The notes under the pieces: model-generated
The model's input: only the letters and a program-made list of their open reading frames with translations
Told to the model about the DNA's origin: nothing
Databases searched by the model: none
In this document: positions 51,545 through 63,626 of the stretch, one piece after another
Layout of the letters: every line of letters begins with the position of its first letter
Numbering within the stretch: the stretch's first letter is position 1
Program-made: the position numbers and the translations under genes
DNA from: Callipepla californica brunnescens
Taxonomy: Eukaryota > Chordata > Aves > Galliformes > Odontophoridae
Direction: 5' to 3'
NCBI GenBank assembly: GCA_023055505.1
Contig: JALIRH010000010.1
Location: forward strand, 6,454,001 to 6,518,000
Length of the DNA stretch: 64,000 nt

Positions 51545-54500
51545 GTACTCTTACTGTTATAACCCATCATAACTAATTTACATTAAAAATAAATATAGAA
51601 AGTCTAGCAGTTTGTCCAGAGAAATAGAAGACAAAAACAACTTATTTTTAATTAAGCTTTTCATTCCTCTGCAACCTTGTGAAATTTACTTAAATCTCTT
51701 TGTGCCTTTTTTTTTTTTTTTATCTTCTTTTGGATGATGACTAGAATAACTTTATTTTAAAAGCAATCCCATTACTTTTAATGCTACTATAGTTATAAAA
51801 TGTGAATACAGGAATGTGCCTCAGTCTCCCTTCAGTAAAACAGGGATGACAATATTTCCTGCTTCACAGAAACATTCAGAAGTGAGATTTTTAATTGTCT
51901 GAGAGGTGTTAGATGTTATGGCAATAAGGGCAATGGGAAAACTCATTAACTTGTTAATAATTAATTAGTTAATAATTGTGAAGGCAATAATAGAAAATGG
52001 AAAGCACTGCACAATGAAATGGTCAGTATTACTAATATGAAGTATGTGCCTGACTTTTTATGATGGCCAAGCTGCTTGAAAAATAGCAATGTGAAAAAAA
52101 AAGATGTGCTCTCAGGACAGAAAATAATGCATAATATAAGTACTATAGCTTAAAAGACAAGCAAAAAAACCTATTAAACTCTACATTTAATTCTGCTTAT
52201 AAAAAATCACCTTCCTATTTCAATTATATTCCTATAAACTCTTTTTTCTGGCATGAAGTAGATACACAAGAGCAATTTTAGATCAAAATATTCCAGCTAC
52301 TTTGAGGAAGTTGCATGACTTGTGAAATTATATTTAAAACATGTTCTTTGAAATGACAACCATATAAGTAAATAGATACCTTTATCTATTTATTTTTTAA
52401 TAAACCTCTGTTAAGTTTTCTTGAAATAGTAGATTACTGTGTCAATGATTTACTTACATGGATATTGTTAATGTTTTCTTCTTAACACAATCATATTAAA
52501 TTTTAATGACATGGATTGTAATATCTAACTGGTATCTGGAAGCTTGTGGATAGCCCAAAGGTTTTATACAAATTTATATGTATAAAGCTCTCAGTGATAT
52601 ACTTTGCCAGTAGATATTGTACCTTGAGTAGTCAGCTCTGCAAATCCCTTCTCACAAAAGATTAAAAACATCCTCCTATTACATCTAGAGACTTCTTTTT
52701 GTTATTCAAAGGCATGAATATATTTAGAAAAATGTATATGATTTTTAATGCCTTAAACCAGAAAGCTACCTTGATTCCCATTAAAAATTGGAATATTTAA
52801 TGTTTTTGCTGCTTCTATGGTGCTTTTTTGATATTGTGGAGAAGAACAAAAAAGATTTCTGAGAACATATAAAACAAAAAACTGTGTTTGAAGTATTATA
52901 ATAAAACAACCTTCTTCTTTTAATGCTAAGTCCCTTTTTAATGAAGATCCTCTGGCAGCTCTTGAATGTATAACTAGTTTATATCATGGGATGAAGCTGT
53001 CTGTTCTGATGATTGACATGAGCCCACATTACAATGTGATTCTGAAAATTAGTCCATAGAGGTCCTTTTCAGGTACTACTCAGACTGAGAGCTGCCCTCC
53101 AACTACAGTAGAGCCTTTTTAACCCCGCTCATTGGTATTCTAATCTGGAAGTGCTGTCCTGCTTTTTAAATAACTCAGGCATTCAGGCTAGTACCCCCCT
53201 TGACACATTACTTAGCCAAAGGATTCAAATGAGATTCAAGAAACATGCAGTACAGCACAAAGGGATTGGAATATGCACAATTAATAATCACACAGTTAAT
53301 TCATTTTTAATGCAAGGAGGTTTTCTGAAATTTCACATTCAAATTTGTAACACAAAGTAGTTGCTGTCTATTCCCATTATGCTGCTAAAATACCGTAATG
53401 ATAAAAATTTCCTTATTTTTCTCCCTGTGTGGGTGTGTGGGTGCTCACACAGACTAAAAAATAAACCTGAATTTGGTCATGATGCAAACTGATAAAAGCT
53501 AGAGGGTTCAAAGTCAAAGATGACTTAAGTCAACTGTGAGCAACAAATCTAAGATCCGTGGTATGAGTCAAAGGAGAGAGGTCATTTAGCTTTCGGTAGC
53601 AAATAGCCTAACTATTGCCAATTGGTATCCAGATCAGTATACTGCTTAATCAGTTGTTTGCTTTCTTCACTCGTATTGTTGGATGTTTTCTTTTGGTTCC
53701 TGCAGATATTGTTGTGCAGATGATTCCAGCACCTCTTCCAAGTGGAGGTATACTTTTGTCTCAAGGGAAAATTCCATACCAACAGTGAAGGAAGTAAAAT
53801 TTTAGGCACTACTACCCACACAAATTAAAAATGACAACTTATGTTTTGCTAAGAAATTGTTTTGGATCTTTTGTTTTACTGGATATCATTTTAGGGGCTC
53901 CTAGTGTTCCTCTTGTACTGTGTATATTGTTTGGGGTAAGTGAGCACTGAATACAGAAACTTTTAGGAATGATTTGGTATGGAGGCAGCTGCTCAAGCCC
54001 TTCTAAAATGCACTCCATAGATCACCAGCCATTTTCAGAGGTATCTGCCAGATAAATACAGTGAGTGCACTTTATTATCAGTAGGAAGCTGACCTTTACC
54101 AACCGTTACCATGTTGAAGCATGATTCCCTACCCCTTCCTTTTGTGCGGTCCTCGCTGCCCTTTGCTCAAGTTATTCAGGCCTTCTGCTGGTAAATTTTA
54201 CCCCATGAAGTGTTCCTGAAAAAAAACATGCTTAACTCCTACTTAAACCCCATTTTAAAGACTCAAGTGATGCGTAAGGTTTATGTTCTCACTGCACACA
54301 GGGATCAATTTCATTCTCTGTGATTACATTTTACCAGGATCTGCTTGAAGAGTCTTGGGTAAGGGCTGCATTTGCAGGCGTCCATTGTTAAAAAGAAGGG
54401 TTGAACTATTTCCTTCCAGAACTAGATCTTCCTAATCATGCAAGAGGTACAAAACATATTTTATAACAAAAAAAAAAAAACTACAATGTTAAAGAAAATT

Positions 54501-56712
54501 GATATCAGAATGCTGCATACTTGAATGAGCTATCACAACAGAAAAGTTGCAGACAAAGAATTCAAATTAAAATTTGAAACTTGTTCTTATTTTAGACTAA
54601 GTATTTCACATGGGGCATCTGTTGACAGAGAAAATAACTGCCATTTTTTTGTACCCAAGAAATCCCAAACCAGCCCACATGAGGTTTTTATTGATATCGA
54701 ACTTACTAGCAGAAATGGAGTCAGAAAAAGAACATCTAAAAAGCAACTGGAGATATACATGGGGCAGCCCTGATCCCAAATAGTAATGATACCACCTAGA
54801 GTAATTTTTAGGAGGTCGTTAAGAGTCAGTAGCTGTAACTTTTGGATTGGATGGACTACACATCTGGATGTTGCTGAGCCAGATGGTGCCTGTCCAGTCT
54901 CAGACATGGGACAGGGAGGTGCCATTCCAAGCCTGAGAGGTATGCAGCATGCTCCTACGCCACCCTTGATCTGCCCATTTTCTTGTACCACCAGTGTATT
55001 TTGCTATTTGTTACTCTGTTTCTAATTTTAAAATAATTGATTAAACCAGTAGAGCTTCCTCAGTTTACATTTTTCAGCATAATTTGTCTGAATTTACTGT
55101 GGTCATTCATGAAGTTTGGGTATGAATATGTATCTTGTTACCTCTTAGATTACATTTTAGACTGATTTAGATTTTAGACTTATAATGTTCAAAATGGAAT
55201 TTAGTTGAGTGGATTTGAACTGGGAGATCCATCTTAGTAGGAAAAGTTAACACTTTTCTAGGAGCACTGCTATGATTAGTGCTATGTTTAGTGATTTTAT
55301 CTAAGGATCACACAAGAATGTGATCTTGGGCTAAACACTTGTTGAACATAAAATAGATTCTGTCTAAAAGTAATAATTGTTTAATATTGTTTACTAGCAT
55401 TTCACTGTTATTACACTTCTGGGACGGAGGCAAGAGCAAAAGCTTAATTAAGAAGGCAGTTGCTAAATAGAAAAGCAGGAGAACAGGTGATCTTAAAAAG
55501 ATGTGAGATAAGGACTGCAAAGTCAGGAATGTGGTGAATGGGCTTCAAGAGAAGTAAATTTTAGCAGTAAGCAGACAAATACATTGAAGATGTCAAGAAT
55601 GATTAAATAAAATAAAATTGTATCATATAAAGGTTTTCTGTTATCAATTTGTTGAGGTTTCATTTATTTATTTATTAATAATTCTCAATTCCCCTCAGAA
55701 AGAACAACAAATATTTCTATTTTGCAAGCATCCTTAGCCAGATGGGTTTTCTTGCTCATTGTTTACTACATTTTTTGTGCTTTATTGGTGCATTGGTAGT
55801 ATCTCAAATTTGGTATACTTACAGTGTACTATTACAGCTTGCAAAAACCTCATAAAGGCTTGTATATTGATGCTACCTATAGTTAGTAGGCAATATTTCA
55901 TTAACTGAGGGATTTAAGTTTTTAATATTGTATGCACATAACTGGATATTTGCTGTGACACTGAAGCAATGGTTGCACTTTGTTGTTACAATAAAATCAG
56001 CCTTATGGACTGTAAATCCTGATGTGATGGCAAAAAGATGCTTTGTTAAACCTGTGTTTTATTGTGCCTCTTTTCAGTTAGGATCACATTCTTCTGTTCT
56101 TAGTGAGAGGGAGAGCTGCATCACTGCCAGGGCAAATTATTTTGCTGCCTTCTCGAAGAATAAAAGCAATCACGCACACAAAGCTATGCTTTACAAGTCA
56201 CATGAAATAAAGTTAACCTTGGAAAGCACAACCCTGAAGGGAAAAGACAAGTCAGGAGTGGTTGTGTGGTGCTATGAACCTCCCAGCACTGCTTGTTTAC
56301 CTCCCAGGTGGCCACAGTTGCAATTGTGATAAGGAGCCAAGAGCACCCACGTGGACTGTGGTGATCCAGTCAGATTCCCTAGCAGAAGCTAGCTAGGGCT
56401 GGGCCGCTTCAGTGGTGAACCTTCTTGTGATGTCTCTGCACCATTCTCCTACTTGGAGTTATTACTTACCACGTGTGATCCTGATTCCTACTTGCATCAT
56501 AGAAAGTGAGTCCATGATGACTTGCACTGTGGTAAGCATTAAACTGCTGTACCTCTGGGAGGAGCCTGTAACCTAGCTTCACTAGAGGAGAAATACCTGG
56601 TTTATGATTTTTACCCTAAAACACTCTTCTTCTGGTTCTGCATGGAAATTTTTTACTATATAAATGCAAGCTTGGGTGTGCATATATGTAGGGAGGGAGA
56701 AGGATTCTAAGG

Positions 56713-56730
56713 TTTTTTTTTTTTTTTTTC
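56713..56730. repeat. Poly-T tract
   Basis: An uninterrupted run of 18 T bases; no retroposed body was recognised beside it. Confidence 0.9.
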
Positions 56731-59126
56731 TTGTTGAATAACCTGAGAAAATTCATAAACCTTGGCTTAGCAGAATAACACACAGGCAGACTGTCTGATT
56801 ATGCTCTAAATGGTCTTTGTGGGTTTAAGTTGTAAATGCATTATAAATGTAACAGCTTTTCTGGTGCAAAAAAATCAAGAAGGCAGATCAGGAGGCCATA
56901 TGGTATATAATGGAAATGAAATAGGTTTTATTTTGCTGATGTGGAGGGTAGAAGTAGAGGAATTGTTTTGGTTAAAATAGACAGTGTAACAGAAGGATGG
57001 AGTGGAAAGGCCAAGGACATCTACCTGTTTACTATAGTGTTAATTCCTTCAGTTGCTGTTGAGTACCAGTATCTGTGTGAAGCAGTTATTTTCTTAATAT
57101 GCAGAAGATGTTGTAGTTTGTATGACACTCACTTCTTTTCCTATACATGGCTGCAGAATTATATAGCTTTCCCTAGAACAGTGCTTCTCCATGAGTAAAA
57201 CCTGCAACTTTAGCCAGAAGGAAATACATCCCAACCTCCATTCTAACACGTGAGGGGAAGTTTTATTCTGGCTGTCTACCGATCTTTGGCTATGAAACCC
57301 AACAGCCAGCTGGGTCTGTTCATAGTCACCTTTCTGATGCCATTTTGCTCACTGGCTGCAAGAGACTCACTTGCTGTTGCTTATTTGGCAATGAGGTCTT
57401 GAGCACGTTTTGCCTGACAAGCATATGTATGATCAAAAAGGTCCCCCTCCTCCATGCTCATTTATGTTCACACTATAAATCTGCTTTCTGGCCTTAGAGC
57501 TGATCTCATCAGGAGTAAATCCAGACCATCACTTTCAGACAGTTATATTGAGAGTGTAACCCCGTGTGTGTATTAGCCTCTTTCTTTTGTGAAGCAAGGT
57601 TTAAACGCTACATCAACAGATTTAAATGGACAGTTATTGAAATCAGCAAGATAGTCTTATGTGAGACATCCATAAATTTTCTGGAAAATAAGTTTCAACT
57701 GTGAAGCAGTTTTTTGAGACCTAGGTTGCTGGAGTGGGAAATGTTTTTGTAAATGAACTGCTGTGTGTTCTTGACTGTTGCTGCTCTTTTTTTTTTCATT
57801 TCTTTTTTTTTTTTAATATGAAATAGCTATATCTCTAGGGTAGGCTGGGTTGGTTGCTTTGGAGTAGGTACAAAAAATTAAGAAGAGATTCTCATTTTAT
57901 TCCTCCTCATTAAATTATTGTGTACCTTAGCAAATACAACTTGGCTGGTTAACATCCTTGTGCATCATTTAAACATTTTGTCAGTACCCGTCAGTACATT
58001 TTAGCAATATGCAGTTTCTTTTGCCGAAGTAGACTTACAGGAGTTTCAAAATCTCTCTCGTGGTGGGGGGCTTTAAATCCTGAGTATTCACATCCCTCTT
58101 GCTCTCCTGTGCCTTTGGTTAAGTAGAGACAGTAACTATGAGTCCCCCAGTGACTAAAATGCCAAACCACACACGACACCCTCTTTGCACTCCCTATTAA
58201 AATTTTACAGGTCAAAAATCCAAAACCCACTTAATAAAAATTGTTCTTCATTGTAAGTGACAAGAGAGAACAGGTCAATCTATGGAATAATGGTGCAGTA
58301 ATTAGAACCTTTGTAGTTGATAAAGTGTGACTGTTAATCAATGTTTGGCTAATTAATCAATATTTTAATCATTAGACCTTTTAAATTTGTTTTAATGAGC
58401 ATTTCCTCTAATTCCCTTGATCCTGTTGCTTCCAACACTTCTATTATCTCTATTAAATAGCAAAGTGTTCATATAACCAGAACGTGCTGTGGTTTTGTAG
58501 ATTTTGTAGTTTATTGCAAAGATACATGTTTCTGAATGTGAGTGAATTTGGGTTCTTGGAAGAGAAGCAGTGATAGTGATTTTGCTGAAGGCTGTATGGG
58601 TTGGCCTGTTACATCATCATAGCTTTCTTCCTTGTCTCCTAAACACTTGCTTTCATTCCTTTTCTGTTGTTTGTTGATTTTTCCCTCATCCTTGACTAGG
58701 TGTCAGTGAGGAACTGGGAAATAACTTGTTCCAGACATGTAGAAATCCGCAGTTACAGAGCTCAAGCTGATCCTCTGCTTTAGCTTAATCCGGAGAGTCT
58801 CTAAATCTTTCCTTGCAGGAAACGAGCAATTCATTTGCTCTACAAAAATATAAGTCTTTCCAACAAATGCTACATGCTCTGCTACTTTAGTGGTTTTGTT
58901 TTCTGCAGACGTTAGGATTTCGACATCAGTCCAGAACATTGTTTCTTTAAACTATTTCTTTTTCTGTAACTCCAAAATTTCCAATTGATTGGAGTTTTTA
59001 GATATGAATATTAGTTACATTTACTGACTGTCAAAGTAATTCATAATATTCTGTCAAACCTAGGGCTTGGATTATCTGTGATTTCTGGCTTTGCAATTCA
59101 ATTCTGGAAGTGGATGCTACATTTTG

Positions 59127-59163
59127 GAGCCTGATTCTGCAGATTTTACTGTAGCAAAATTCC
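59127..59163. repeat. Possible relic of an old amniote 'CCTGATTCTGC' repeat
   Basis: The segment reads GAGCCTGATTCTGCAGATTT, then TACTGTAGCAAAATTCC. It fits the CCTGATTCTGC..TTACT..GCAAAACTCCC arm of old sauropsid interspersed repeats related in style to the palindrome near 37396. The matching part is short, so family membership is tentative. Confidence 0.45.
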
Positions 59164-59861
59164 AGCTGCATTTGCAGTGTGATTATGTGCTTCTGGAATG
59201 CTGAAGTGGGGTCTTGACATGTAGATAAAACAAAAGCTGTTTCTTGTAACAGCTACATGATTTATAAAGAAACTTCAGAAAGGCAATTTGCATTCTGCCT
59301 TCTAGTGTAACAAAAAATATGTCAGCATTCTGTTACCATCTCCTGAATCTATACCAAGTGGGAAAATCTCTAGGGTATAACTCCACTGTTACTTTCTAGG
59401 CTTTGATAATCTGTCCCACTCCCACCGGCATTAAGAGTGAAGGGCTTGATTCTTAGCAAAATGTCTCCATTTTGACAAAGTTGGTGCAAAGTTCTGCTTG
59501 GTTTTGTTTGGGGACTTGTTCCTCATAGGTTGATAGGAACTTAGATGAGACCTGAAGATACAATATTTTTGGACAGGCAACCTGCTGTTCAAAGTCTGCA
59601 TTGACAGGAATGTGCAGGGAGGAAACTTGCCCTGGGATATTTCATTTAAATGTTTCATTGTTCTATTTTCTAACCACAATAGAATCGTCGTATCTAATCC
59701 TACAAGTTTTTCTCAGCATGAACTTTTGTGTCTGTAAACTCTTGTCTCATTTGCTAGATCAGTGAAATTAGAATTATAGAGAAGACAGCCTATGAGGGAA
59801 AAGCATATATTGGATGAAATTATTACAAGGACTGGAATACAGTTAAAATAGTTCCATAGCC

Positions 59862-59891
59862 TTTTTAACAAAAGCTTACTTTTGTTAAAAA
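59862..59891. other. Perfect 12-bp inverted repeat with 6-nt loop
   Basis: TTTTTAACAAAA at 59862-59873 is exactly complementary to TTTTGTTAAAAA at 59880-59891, with GCTTAC between. It could form a hairpin, but the arms are almost all A and T, so this may be chance or the footprint of an old palindromic element. No gene is nearby for it to act on. Confidence 0.7.
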
Positions 59892-62190
59892 TACAATTAT
59901 TTTTGTATTGCATTCACATAAATTGTGAAGAAGCCGTAGGTAAATTGTTATTTTTATGAGTGTTTCACTAAGGAAAATTTTTAATTCATCATATTTATTA
60001 GATGAATGGTAATGAACCAAAACCAATATCAGTTATTCTTATTACTACTATAGCTTGAATCACAGTGATTTATACAGCCAGATTGTAGCTGTGACTGTAA
60101 TTACTCTGCTTTGTAAACTATACATTTTTCTTAAATATGATGTTTTAACCACATGTAAACTCCATAAATAGGAATACTTCTAATCTTAAAGACCTACTTA
60201 ACAATATTGCTAGCTTCTGCTACAGTGGTTTCATATTGGTACTCATTCGCCTGACTGTATTTTCCCGATTTACTGACTGAATAGTGTTTTTTAACTGTCA
60301 GGAATGACTTCACTTTCTGTATTTCTTATCAACTATAATCAGTATGTTAAAGCAAGACAGTAGCATTTTTAATATATATTTTCTTCTGTTTTCTTTCTCT
60401 TATTAATCTTTCTCACTAATGAGGTAAGTATATATGTGTGCAAATGGTCAGTGAAAATGGGTGAAGTAACTTGCAGCAACAAAGAAGATAAATCTTAAAA
60501 GAAATGTTTGAAAGAAGCCAAGGAGAACAGTAAAGATAAATGTTATGCAAACACAGGTTATTTATAAAAAATAACTTTTAATACCAATTTTCTAATGGTA
60601 GTAGTCTTGAATTATGATCATTTTCTATTTCACTGTATTTTGCAAGCTTCATTTTCTTCATCTCCCCAGACATCCTTGATTGGACCTTAAATGGAGTGTA
60701 TTAACATATAGGGCTCAAAATAGGGCATTGTTGAGCCAAGTACCCTGGAGCAGAATTTGTCTAAAACTACAAAAAATAATAAAAATAATTTTTTTCCAAC
60801 TTTTTTTGAGTGCTCTAAGACACAGAAACACCTCTTTCCAGTTTGAATTAAAAAAATAGTAATTCAGGCATGCTGGTTGTACAGAGATTACTTTTGTCTG
60901 TTTTCGCTTTTCCTTTTCCTCTTGAGAACAAGCCCTCATTATGTGTTCAGAGCTTTCCTCAAGGAGGATGGTTGTGCGCTGGTGCTACAACATTTCCTAG
61001 GTCAATAGCATTCTTCCAAAAGATATATTTGAAGGGAAAGTTGAAAAGGAAGTCTAGTTATTTGTTTTTTGTTGCTTTGTATAATTAGGAGTCTGTCAAA
61101 TATGATTAAAAAAAAAAAGTTTTTTATTTTCTTTTCAAACAACCTAATTCTCCATGTTTCCAAGCTTCACAATTGTATTTGGGTTACCAAACTTTAGAAA
61201 TGAGTATTTTTCTCTTTAAGCAATGATTTTCGCAGAATGAAAACTATTTGGACATTCCCTCTCAAGAGCAAATATAACAACTCTTTTCTTCCCTGTTACT
61301 AATGCAGCAGATTTTTTGGAAGCGTTTTACTCCCATTGTTGGATTGTTGACCAGGAAATACTTTGTCAAATGCAATGAGATGAGGCTCTAAAATAGCATG
61401 TTCTATGAAAAAAGTTTGGACTGTCTTAAACTTTTGTGTAAAGGTGATGAGGTGACGCCAGCTTCCTTTCCTATGTATCCATCCTTCCTTCTTATCCATG
61501 TCCCACTTACCATGCTCTCATTCTTCAGCATAGGAATAACATTAAAAGGTAGGAAAAAAAAAAAAGTTTGAATTCCTTAAAGCTTTTTTTCAGAAAGGTA
61601 AAAAAAGATATTATGATAAGCCAGTTGAATGTTCAATCTGTCCACGATGTCCAGCAATGAAAAAAAATCTCCATTGAGACCTGGGCACTTTTTTCTCTAT
61701 GTCAGTAGGCAGCATCAATGACAGTAAAAAGATCTACTCTTTGCACTTTGCTGAGCACATCAGTATTCTGCTGAACGCTGAGGCGGTGGACACAGAAGCT
61801 TTATCTGCTGTCCTGATCCATGCAAGTCTAACAGGCAAAAAAAATTAAAACAAAAGTAGAATATTGTTTATTTCTGTGCTAGGATTCTTCTTTATAGTGA
61901 TGCTAACACCTGAAATTCAAGGCCCAGTTTTGCAACATGGTGTGTGCAGTTAGCTGAGAGTGATCTGTGCTGCTCAAGAGATACTGAATGCCTTGCAGGA
62001 TGGGATCCTCAGGAAGATTTGAGTGTGCTTTTGTGATCATTTGCCTTTGCTCTACAGAACTCTTAAGAGCAATTCTAAAGACAGATAACAGAATTCTTAC
62101 AAAGTTCAAATGTAAATCTCTTCAGAATTATTATGTTCTCTAGCAGAGAGTAAACAAATAAACATAATAAGAACTACAGTAATAATATTG

Positions 62191-62414
62191 CACTTATGGA
62201 GAGCTTTTCTTGAGTTTTACAGAGCTTTTCATCTCGGGTTCTCAGAGGGCTTTAGAGATGGTACTTATCTAACCCTCCTAACACCTTTGTAAAGGCAGCA
62301 CTTAGGTATTACCCTCATTTTTAGATAAGAAATGAGAAATGGAGGCACATGAGATGTTAGGTGATTTTCTTCTGCTTCTCAACTGATCTGTGTAAAATAG
62401 GACCCAAGTTTTCT
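62191..62414 (+). mobile_element. Ancient L3/CR1-like LINE 3' relic
   Basis: The segment shows in order the blocks typical of the 3' region of ancient L3/CR1-type elements. These are CACTTATGGAGAGC, GAGCTTTTCATCTCGGGTTC, TCAGAGGGCTTTAGAG, CTAACCCTCCTAACACCTTTG, TATTACCCTCATTTTTAGAT, GAGAAATGGAGGCACA, TTAGGTGATTTTC and GGACCCAAG. These correspond to the family's TCTCAAAGCGCTTTACAAAG, CCCCATTTTACAGATG, GAGGCACAGAG, TTAAGTGACTTGCCC and GAACCCAGG blocks. Divergence is much greater than in the other CR1 copies here, indicating an insertion that predates bird radiation. A MIR-type SINE sharing the same tail is a less likely alternative, because the upstream blocks also fit. Confidence 0.75.
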
Positions 62415-63626
62415 AAGTAGTAACATAAGAGAGATTACTGTAAATAAATGACATTTGAAAGGTCTTTTAAATACCACATAATCTGAACATAATGGCAGTC
62501 TTGTCATCTTGTATTTGTGTTTTCTTTGGCACCAGATTTGTCTGCTTTCCAAATGGTGAAAAAATGTTTTGTGTAATTACTGTTTGGTTTTTTTTTTGTT
62601 GCCTTTTTAAAATTTTCCTGGAAATTGGTTGATCTTAAATATGGTTGTTATTCTGGTTCACCTTTAATCATATCATAATCCAATGAATTATTAATTAATT
62701 TGTGTTATATTCATTGTTCTCTCTGGAAAATGGTCATCTACTGTATGATCTTGTTCTTCTAAATTTTAATGAGAAGATAAATGCCAGTGATAGAAGAGAG
62801 AAAATAGTGTGTTATTTTTCCATTCTGAAACAATGTTCATTAACATTTTGTTTTATAAAATAAAATGCAAATACTTTTGCATTTTCCATTACTGTAAGAC
62901 ATAGAATTTACATGCATTATTTATTTCAAGGCCTTTTTATCTTAGAGTAACTAGTACATACCATGTTTCACTGAAGCTTATTGAAAAAAATGCACGATTC
63001 AGATCCGAACAGGCATGTCAGCATCTTTTTTTATGTTCTTTTTTAACATACCATGCCGGTTATGGTTGCCATTTTCTGAAAGAGAGGAATGATTCTGTAA
63101 TCTGCAAACACTGGTCCTAAAAAAATATTTGAATTTTTTCGTTATGTTATTTTATTCTTCGAACAATACTTCAGGTAGTAAACATGTTCTATTTTTCTAA
63201 TATAAGATTTTGTAGAAGTATTCCTTGAGCAAATGTGTTGTCAGACTGAGAGAAATTTTATTAAGTCCAGCCATTTTAGTGTATCCAGTATTTAGTCATT
63301 TCTTTTATTATTCATTTGATTCTCTGTTACTTAAATAATATAATTGTTAGAAATGTTGTTATTGCTCTTGTGTTGTTGAGAAAATATTAGTAAGACTTTT
63401 TATGGGAGAGATGCAGAAGTAGATTTATCTGAAAGTACTTACTAAATGCAACTCTTACAACATTTAAAATTGTAATGCTTGGATTATTTACTGTAGTCTT
63501 TCATGTCCTTTTTTCTGAATCTCTGTTGACTTACAAAGACCGTGTTTTCAAATGCCTGAGAGGCATAATCTTAGTGTAATGTAAGTTATTATGCTTTATG
63601 ACAAATAAAGCATACTTGAGCATCTT
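62415..63626. other. Gene-free AT-rich stretch
   Basis: No exon, RNA gene or transposon was recognised. The DNA is strongly AT-rich with a T run near 62589 and ATTAATTAATT near 62690. Confidence 0.5.

Larger units (their letters stand above)
51545..62190. other. Long gene-free stretch, mostly unique DNA
   Basis: No exon, RNA gene or intact transposon was recognised. Homopolymer runs lie near 51709-51721, 54469-54480, 56713-56730 and 57787-57814. Open frames at 54587-54991 (minus, 134 codons) and 55928-56329 (plus, 133 codons) have no recognisable domain. Segments at 56060-56260 and 58310-58440 look like candidate conserved noncoding DNA. A perfect inverted repeat lies near 59862 and an old repeat trace near 59127. 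Confidence 0.5.

Noticed and set aside
53911..53937. Possible small exon between an ATTTTAG acceptor-like site and a GTAAGT donor-like site
   Set aside because: About 40 bp with no recognisable coding content and no partner exons; such site pairs are common by chance.
54587..54991. 134-codon minus-strand open frame overlapping plus-strand frames at 54525-54773 and 54786-55025
   Set aside because: Three mutually overlapping frames on both strands, none with a recognisable motif, point to a locally stop-poor region and not a gene.
57495..57560. Possible relic of an old sauropsid repeat (GCTGATCTCATCAGGAGTAA)
   Set aside because: The match is short and the following expected blocks are too degraded to separate from chance.
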